DNA of 14,154 nt from Cruorifilaria tuberocauda (taxonomy: Eukaryota > Nematoda > Chromadorea > Rhabditida > Onchocercidae). Below the pieces are notes generated by a model. That model worked only from the letters and a program-made list of their open reading frames with translations, had not been told where the DNA came from and did no database searches. Made by a program: the position numbers and the translations under genes. Location of the stretch: positions 1 through 14,154 of the forward strand of contig JABVXU010000950.1 in NCBI GenBank assembly GCA_013365365.1. The letters run 5' to 3'. Of this stretch, positions 9,549 through 14,154 are shown piece after piece (positions within the stretch are counted from its first letter, which is position 1; each line of letters begins with the position of its first letter).

Positions 9549-9913
9549 TTTCCATAAATCATTACGCAATAAATCAAGTTTTCCGTCTTTTAAGAAAGAG
9601 AAAAAGATTCTTCTAAGTAAATCCAACTTGGTAAACCTTCCGGTAAACTAAGTTTTATCCAAAAAAACCAAGTTTTCACTCCTTTCTACATAAACGCAAT
9701 TGCAGTGTGAACGATTCTGAAGCAAAAAATAAATACACTCGCGATTCGAGCACAAACCTCACTAATAGCAGGCTCTGTCAATCTTTGTGTAATTCCGGAA
9801 ATGCCGTATTTGGCTTCGTCGCTTTGTCGGAATTGAATGTTGAGAGTTTTAATATGACGGATTAAGTGTAAACTGTGCAAAAGGGATTCTTTTCGAAGGA
9901 ATTGAAAATACAT
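9549..9913 (-). CDS. Two candidate exons upstream of ALKBH8, unknown protein
   Basis: The better exon (9913-9758) starts with ATG and encodes 52 residues, including QFRQSDEAKYGISGITQR, up to the donor GAG|GTTTGT. It is richer in G and C than its flanks, and its first 30 residues are basic and free of acidic residues except E9, as in mitochondrial targeting peptides. A second candidate (9647-9549, 33 codons) sits between CTTAG and GTATTA, again in phase 0. I recognise neither. A TTTAG acceptor before 9517 then opens 28 codons in frame with the ALKBH8 ATG, so these exons could be an alternative 5' end of ALKBH8 (690 aa). They could equally be a separate gene or, for the second exon, chance. The TTTAG may simply be a spliced-leader acceptor for ALKBH8. 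Confidence 0.28.
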
Positions 9914-10808
9914 GCATTAACAAACCGGATTGTATTTTTATTCCGGTTGAGGAAAACAAAAAAAGAATTCTGGAATTTTATTGGAAAGAAGATTAAGATA
10001 ACTTTAATACTTTAAAGTCTCGAAATTGGAAAATAAGATTATTTAAAAGCAAAATATGATGTTTGAATTCATTTCAACCCTTTCAAAACTCTTACTTCAT
10101 AATGATATTCCGGTAAAATCGTGAAATTTTAAGTAATTTATTCATTTCTAATACTATTTTAATTTTACACTTTAAACTTTTTAAATTTTATTTAAACTAT
10201 TTTAGCTTTATTTTATAACAAAAAAAATACTAGGAATTTTCTGGAGTAAAAAATGGAATAAATTTCATTTTCGGAATAATTCTTAAATTCCAATCCGGTT
10301 TATCAATTTTTCTAATTCGTTTTTTTTTCTTTTCATTATCATATCTGAATGTGATATATTTATGTGAAATATGCGTTGGCTTGTATGATTATCACATGCC
10401 TAGCAACCTTCTTTATCCGACTATTGATATGTAATATATCCATCAGTAGGCTCATTATTTCTCCATATACTAGGCCTATTTTCATTTCCACTTCGTTGAT
10501 TTATTTTTTTTTCCTTTCCCTTATATTATCAATTTACTTCAAGTATAACTTTCCTCATTTCACATATGTATATCTATGTGTTCACTATGGAAAATAAAAA
10601 CTTTTACATTTGAATATTCCGGCTTTCTAATTGTTAATAAAAATTTTATCACTCAATCAGTCAATAGAAATTACGATAATTTAGTCCGCACCATAAATAA
10701 AAAACTTGAAATACTTAATAAGTACTTAAATATATAAAATTACGGAAAATTTTTAAAAAAAAAACTTAAAACATAACTTTAAAGAAAGAAATAAGGCTTT
10801 TAAAAATG

Positions 10809-10874
10809 AATTTTAATAATAACTTTATTATTCAAAAAGAATAAAAATAAATTTTAGTAATAACTTTATTAGTC
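10809..10874. repeat. Short imperfect direct repeat, 25 bp twice
   Basis: The 25-bp segment at 10809-10833 recurs at 10850-10874 with 23 of 25 identities, offset by 41 bp. Both copies contain AATAACTTTATTA. It is probably a local duplication in AT-rich DNA with no evident function. Confidence 0.75.
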
Positions 10875-11288
10875 GAGACGAAGAAAAAAAAAAAGAGAGA
10901 AATAATTTTATAAAATTTTAAAATACAGCTTGCTTTATTTGTTTTATTTCTTTTACTTTTGTGTTTTAGTTTATTGTTACTTTTATTAGTACATTGAGTT
11001 TGATGCATTCGGCAACATATATACTTACTGCTATAAAATTTATAGTACTGCTAAGATTAATCACAGGTAACTATTGTTACTTTTCAGACAATCAAAGAGA
11101 AATGTAATTGATTGTACATGAGTGAAAAAACACTATAGATTATATATTTGAAAATGATTGGATCATTCATTCATTTTTCTTTCCTAAAAGTATTTTCTTC
11201 TTCAACTTTTATTTTTTAACTCCATTATTATTCTCTGAAGGAATTTTTGAAGAAAAAAAAATTAGCTGAGACAACGATTAAAGGCTAG

Positions 11289-11362
11289 GATTGATTAATT
11301 ATAGCTTCTTTAAGTTAGCTAAACGAACGGTTAACAGTTTAGATTGATTAATTATGTCTTCT
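11289..11362. repeat. Short direct repeat, 21 bp twice
   Basis: GATTGATTAATTAT followed by a similar seven-base end occurs at 11289-11309 and 11342-11362, with 19 of 21 identities and an offset of 53 bp. It looks like a local duplication. Confidence 0.7.
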
Positions 11363-11381
11363 ACAATTCAACATTTTCTTG

Positions 11382-11409
11382 TATTATTATTATTATTATT
11401 ATTATTATT
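11382..11409 (+). repeat. (TAT)n trinucleotide microsatellite
   Basis: An uninterrupted 28-nt run of just over nine TAT units lies in non-coding AT-rich DNA. Its length is likely to vary between individuals. Confidence 0.97.
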
Positions 11410-11801
11410 GATCGGATAAGTGTTAATGTTAAAATTAATTCATTATTGGAAATGAAAGATTCCATATTTTATTTAATGGAAAATTAATTTAATTCAAAAT
11501 TTTTCACACCTAAAGTAAAAATATTGAAATTATTTTTAAGTAATTACTGAGAAATAATGAATAGCGATTCTATGAATAAGCTACTGCTTAAACAATACTA
11601 AAAATACTATATCATGAATATGAAAACTCTGAAGATGAAATTTTGAAAAATTTAAATTATCTTATCAATCTTTCTAAATTTTTTGAGTTAAACTTTTCAA
11701 CATTTATAATTTATTGAGTCAAATGTGATTGTATTCGACGATTCCACTAAAATAACTATATGTGAAACAAGTGTGAAATACTTAGTATCCTTGACTTTCA
11801 G

Positions 11802-11839
11802 CATCTGTCGTTTCTGATATCGATTCCGGTCGGAACTAG
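11802..11839 (+). CDS. Possible terminal exon of an unplaced plus-strand gene
   Basis: A strong acceptor (TTGACTTTCAG) is followed, in phase 1, by eleven clean codons reading SVVSDIDSGRN and then TAG. The exon is GC-richer than its surroundings. Overlapping AATAAA words about 90 nt further on would make a normal 3' UTR. No convincing upstream exon was found in the preceding 1.9 kb, so the gene would need a long last intron or start further left. The minus strand of the same block also reads a coding-like stretch (DDPFQNNPFHDKYLVPTG), so the strand is not certain. Confidence 0.25.
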
Positions 11840-13042
11840 ATATTTATCATGAAATGGATTATTTTGGAATGGATCATCGATTCATCTTTTTGTAAATGAA
11901 CAAATTTGAGGTGTAAAAATGAGAAAAAATAAATAAATGATAAAACAAAACTATGCATCGTTTCTTCTTCCTGCACAATTTTCATTTTTCATTTTTTTTT
12001 CTCACTTTTTAACACTTTTCAATTTATTTCTTTCGATGTTCGTTTCCAATTTCTTTTCTTTTCTCCTTAATGAATTCTTTTTTCGTTCTCGAACTTTTTA
12101 TTGTTAGCAATTCTTATCAATCATTTTATTCGATAATAAAATACTGGAAATTTGATTGCGAAATAATTAGCTATTTAATTTTATTTCGGTTTTTTTTTTC
12201 AAATTAATTTCGTTTCTCTCTTTTCCACCTATTCAATTGATTTGATAATTAATAGTTCTTTTCATTATTTCTGTGGTGTATTCTCATTCAGGTATGCACA
12301 TGCGTGTATATGCACTGATGGAATTAATTGAAGATGCTAATTTCTAAAAATCTGAAATCCAAATTTGATATTATATTCAGAATTATTAGCTACTATGGCT
12401 TATTAAAGCAAAAATAATAGATTATGTATTTTTTTGCTCCTTCATTTTCCAGGTTATTTCAAGTTTAACATATATATTTGACTTCATATATACTTCAGTT
12501 TATAGCTTATATATATTTTTCCAACATTTTTTTTTCATGCTTTATTCATGACAATGATAGGAATATTTAAAATAGAGATGAAGAAATAGAAAATTGAAAA
12601 TGTAAGTTAAAGTAAATAATAATAAAATGCCACTAGGTAAAGTAATTATAATATGAAATGCAAAATTGATTATTACATATTCTAATTGACATATAATGAA
12701 TATAAAATTGAAAACTCAAAAAACGAATTTATACTGAATTCTATGTCAATCAATAATTTGTTAAGTTAAATTGATACAGACAAGAACGAACAATTATTGA
12801 TTTTGAATAAGAATTAAATGAAAAGATTATAAAAATTTTGAAATTTAAGTTAATTATAGTATTCCCTTCATTAATTTATTTCTTTTTCATTAAATTTTAA
12901 AAAATTATTTTAATTAGTTGAGAAATAACTTAATTGCAAAATGAACTATTTAATTTATTTCTTTACTAGTATCTTATTGTTAAACACTCAGCAACAAAAT
13001 CATTATCATGAACAGTAAAATGCACCAATAAAGCAATGATAA

Positions 13043-13078
13043 GCCTGAGCCTAAGCCTAAACCTAAACTTAAGCCTGA
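13043..13078 (-). repeat. Interstitial telomeric repeat, degenerate (TTAGGC)6
   Basis: Six hexamers in register read GCCTGA, GCCTAA, GCCTAA, ACCTAA, ACTTAA and GCCTGA on the plus strand. Two are exact and four differ by one or two bases from GCCTAA, the complement of the nematode telomere unit TTAGGC. This is a short internal block and no long telomere array is visible. Confidence 0.85.
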
Positions 13079-13482
13079 GTTTTAAGTTTTATAAGATTAA
13101 GTTTTAATTTTCTTAATTGATAATGATTCGCTTTTGTCCTTTTTTAAGTTTATTGTGAAAGTTTCACAGAATTAGAAATATTTTAATTTCTTAACTCCTT
13201 CTTAATTATTAAGCATAACCGTTGATTGATATCGTCTCCAATTAAAAAAAAAGTTATTGATTAGGTTGAATTAACATATGATTAGATATATTTGATGATA
13301 TATTGCGATAAATTAGCTAAATTTTGCAATTAAATTTTAATTAATTAAGGTCATGTCGATCTAGTAAATAGGAGAATTGAAGTGGAATAATTTGATGGAT
13401 ATTTTTGCAAATTGATATTTCAAAATAATTGATGTAGAATTCGGATTTGATATCGTAGTCGGTTTGCTTGATGATCAGTTAT

Positions 13483-13552
13483 GCAAATAATTATCGGGAA
13501 AATGTTAGAATAAATGATCGGATATTCCCGATAATCATAATTCGCTATTTGC
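13483..13552. repeat. Two-part inverted repeat
   Basis: An 11-bp perfect inverted pair (ATTATCGGGAA at 13490-13500 and its complement at 13525-13535) flanks a 24-nt loop. Outside it a second pair, GCAAATA at 13483-13489 and TATTTGC at 13546-13552, also matches, with ten extra bases on the right side. It could be a cruciform or the remnant of a small inverted-repeat element. Confidence 0.8.
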
Positions 13553-14021
13553 AAATCTCATTTGTTTCATTGTTATCATGAAATCGAAATGTATGAAATC
13601 AATATGCTTATATATATGTTTGATTACGTCAATAAGCATTAGATATATACGATTGCAATTTATCATTGTTCTTTTTTTATTTTTTTCAATTTTATTTGTT
13701 CGTGATAAATGAACGATTTCGAAAAGATTTTCGATTAACATAAGCTAACTTCGTAATCAATCAATATCGATATATTATGAAGATGAATTATCTCACTACA
13801 TCCTGGTATCATGCTAACATTTTTATCAGGCAGTTAAAATTAATTTAAACTTAGTTTATATCAAACACTCTCAGTGCACAATGTGTTGGTGTTTGAAGAT
13901 AAAAGCAAAGTTTATTATCGGCTTGTGAGAAACCATTGATCTTTTCATTTCTTTATTTAAGCTAGAGAGATTGGCTTTTTTAAGCTATTGATTCTTTCAA
14001 GCTTTTTAGAAAAGAAGAGTT

Positions 14022-14061
14022 AAGAAAGAGTGAAAGAATTATTTTTCTTTCATTCTTTCTT
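14022..14061. repeat. Purine/pyrimidine hairpin, 17-bp arms
   Basis: The purine-only apart from one T left arm (14022-14038) and the pyrimidine-rich right arm (14045-14061) are complementary at 16 of 17 positions. The exception is a G facing T, which would pair as a wobble in RNA. The loop is six nucleotides. The low sequence complexity argues against a microRNA. Confidence 0.8.
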
Positions 14062-14154
14062 TCGAAACAAACATCATTAATATTCGTCTTTTCAATTTTG
14101 AGCATATCAAAATCCTCTTGACCTTTAATTCAACTATTATATCACTATTATATA

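Larger units (their letters stand above)
9914..11801. other. AT-rich region without a convincing gene
   Basis: I find no supported gene. The most coding-like part is 10364-10620, where the GC content rises and open frames exist on both strands: a hydrophobic plus-strand frame starting at GTG, and a minus-strand frame containing NENRPSIWRNNEPTDGYI before a TAG. Neither has convincing splice or start signals. Also present are a 7-bp inverted repeat (AACCGGA at 9923-9929, TCCGGTT at 9942-9948), two small duplications and a TAT tract, the last three listed separately. Confidence 0.4.
11840..14154. other. AT-rich non-coding region
   Basis: No gene was found on either strand. The stretch is dominated by A- and T-rich low complexity, with pyrimidine-rich tracts around 11960-12240. 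It includes the interstitial telomeric block and two inverted repeats listed separately. An open minus-strand frame of about 45 codons near 13340-13475 has no start codon or splice signals and is within chance expectation. Confidence 0.5.

Noticed and set aside
10364..10597. Hydrophobic 77-codon plus-strand frame, possibly a membrane protein or organelle-derived fragment
   Set aside because: It starts at GTG, lacks splice signals, resembles no family I know, and a minus-strand frame in the same place is about as plausible.
13535..13741. 68-codon minus-strand open frame
   Set aside because: It is AT-driven, low in complexity, overlaps the right arm of the inverted repeat and has no splice or family support.
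14022..14061. MicroRNA precursor reading of the 17-bp hairpin
   Set aside because: The arms are simple purine/pyrimidine sequence and the stem is shorter than a typical precursor. It was kept only as a repeat.
1..14154. CRISPR array, bacterial operon, tRNA or rRNA genes, transposase or viral genes
   Set aside because: None was seen. The regular 27-bp array has no spacers and is coding, and all gene signals are those of a spliced animal genome.

Overview
The window looks like nuclear DNA from a nematode, quite possibly a filarial or other clade III species. The evidence is high AT content, small exons split by many introns (most roughly 75-400 bp) with GT...AG ends and mostly T-rich CAG/TAG acceptors, a block of degenerate TTAGGC repeats (the nematode telomere unit), and a complete ALKBH8 gene. 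The species assignment is inference. No bacterial, viral or transposon gene was recognised.

Layout from left to right: (1) 42-645, minus strand, a candidate small five-exon gene (99 aa) that I cannot identify; (2) 646-1590, mostly empty, with one weak candidate exon; (3) 1591-4699, plus strand, a ten-exon gene I assembled from splice signals. It encodes a 412-aa lysine-rich, probably secreted protein with a hydrophobic N-terminus, a 27-bp minisatellite read as a nine-residue repeat, and a basic C-terminal tail. I know of no homologue. (4) 4700-5221, a short convergent intergenic region; (5) 5222-9433, minus strand, an eleven-exon ALKBH8 gene (577 aa) with RRM, AlkB-type dioxygenase and Trm9-like methyltransferase domains, every exon junction of which is in phase; (6) 9549-9913, minus strand, two candidate upstream exons that are either a separate gene or an alternative 5' end of ALKBH8; (7) 9914-14154, very AT-rich DNA without a convincing gene, apart from a possible terminal exon near 11.8 kb. 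It also holds a (TAT)n tract, small direct duplications, two clear inverted repeats and an interstitial telomeric block.

The two main genes are convergent and I see no sign that they act together. ALKBH8 is a tRNA wobble-uridine modification enzyme. The repeat protein is a lineage-specific unknown. Its 14-copy array carries the same splice-donor-like site in the same phase in every unit, and a possible 6-nt microexon lies further downstream in the gene. That gene is the most novel item here.
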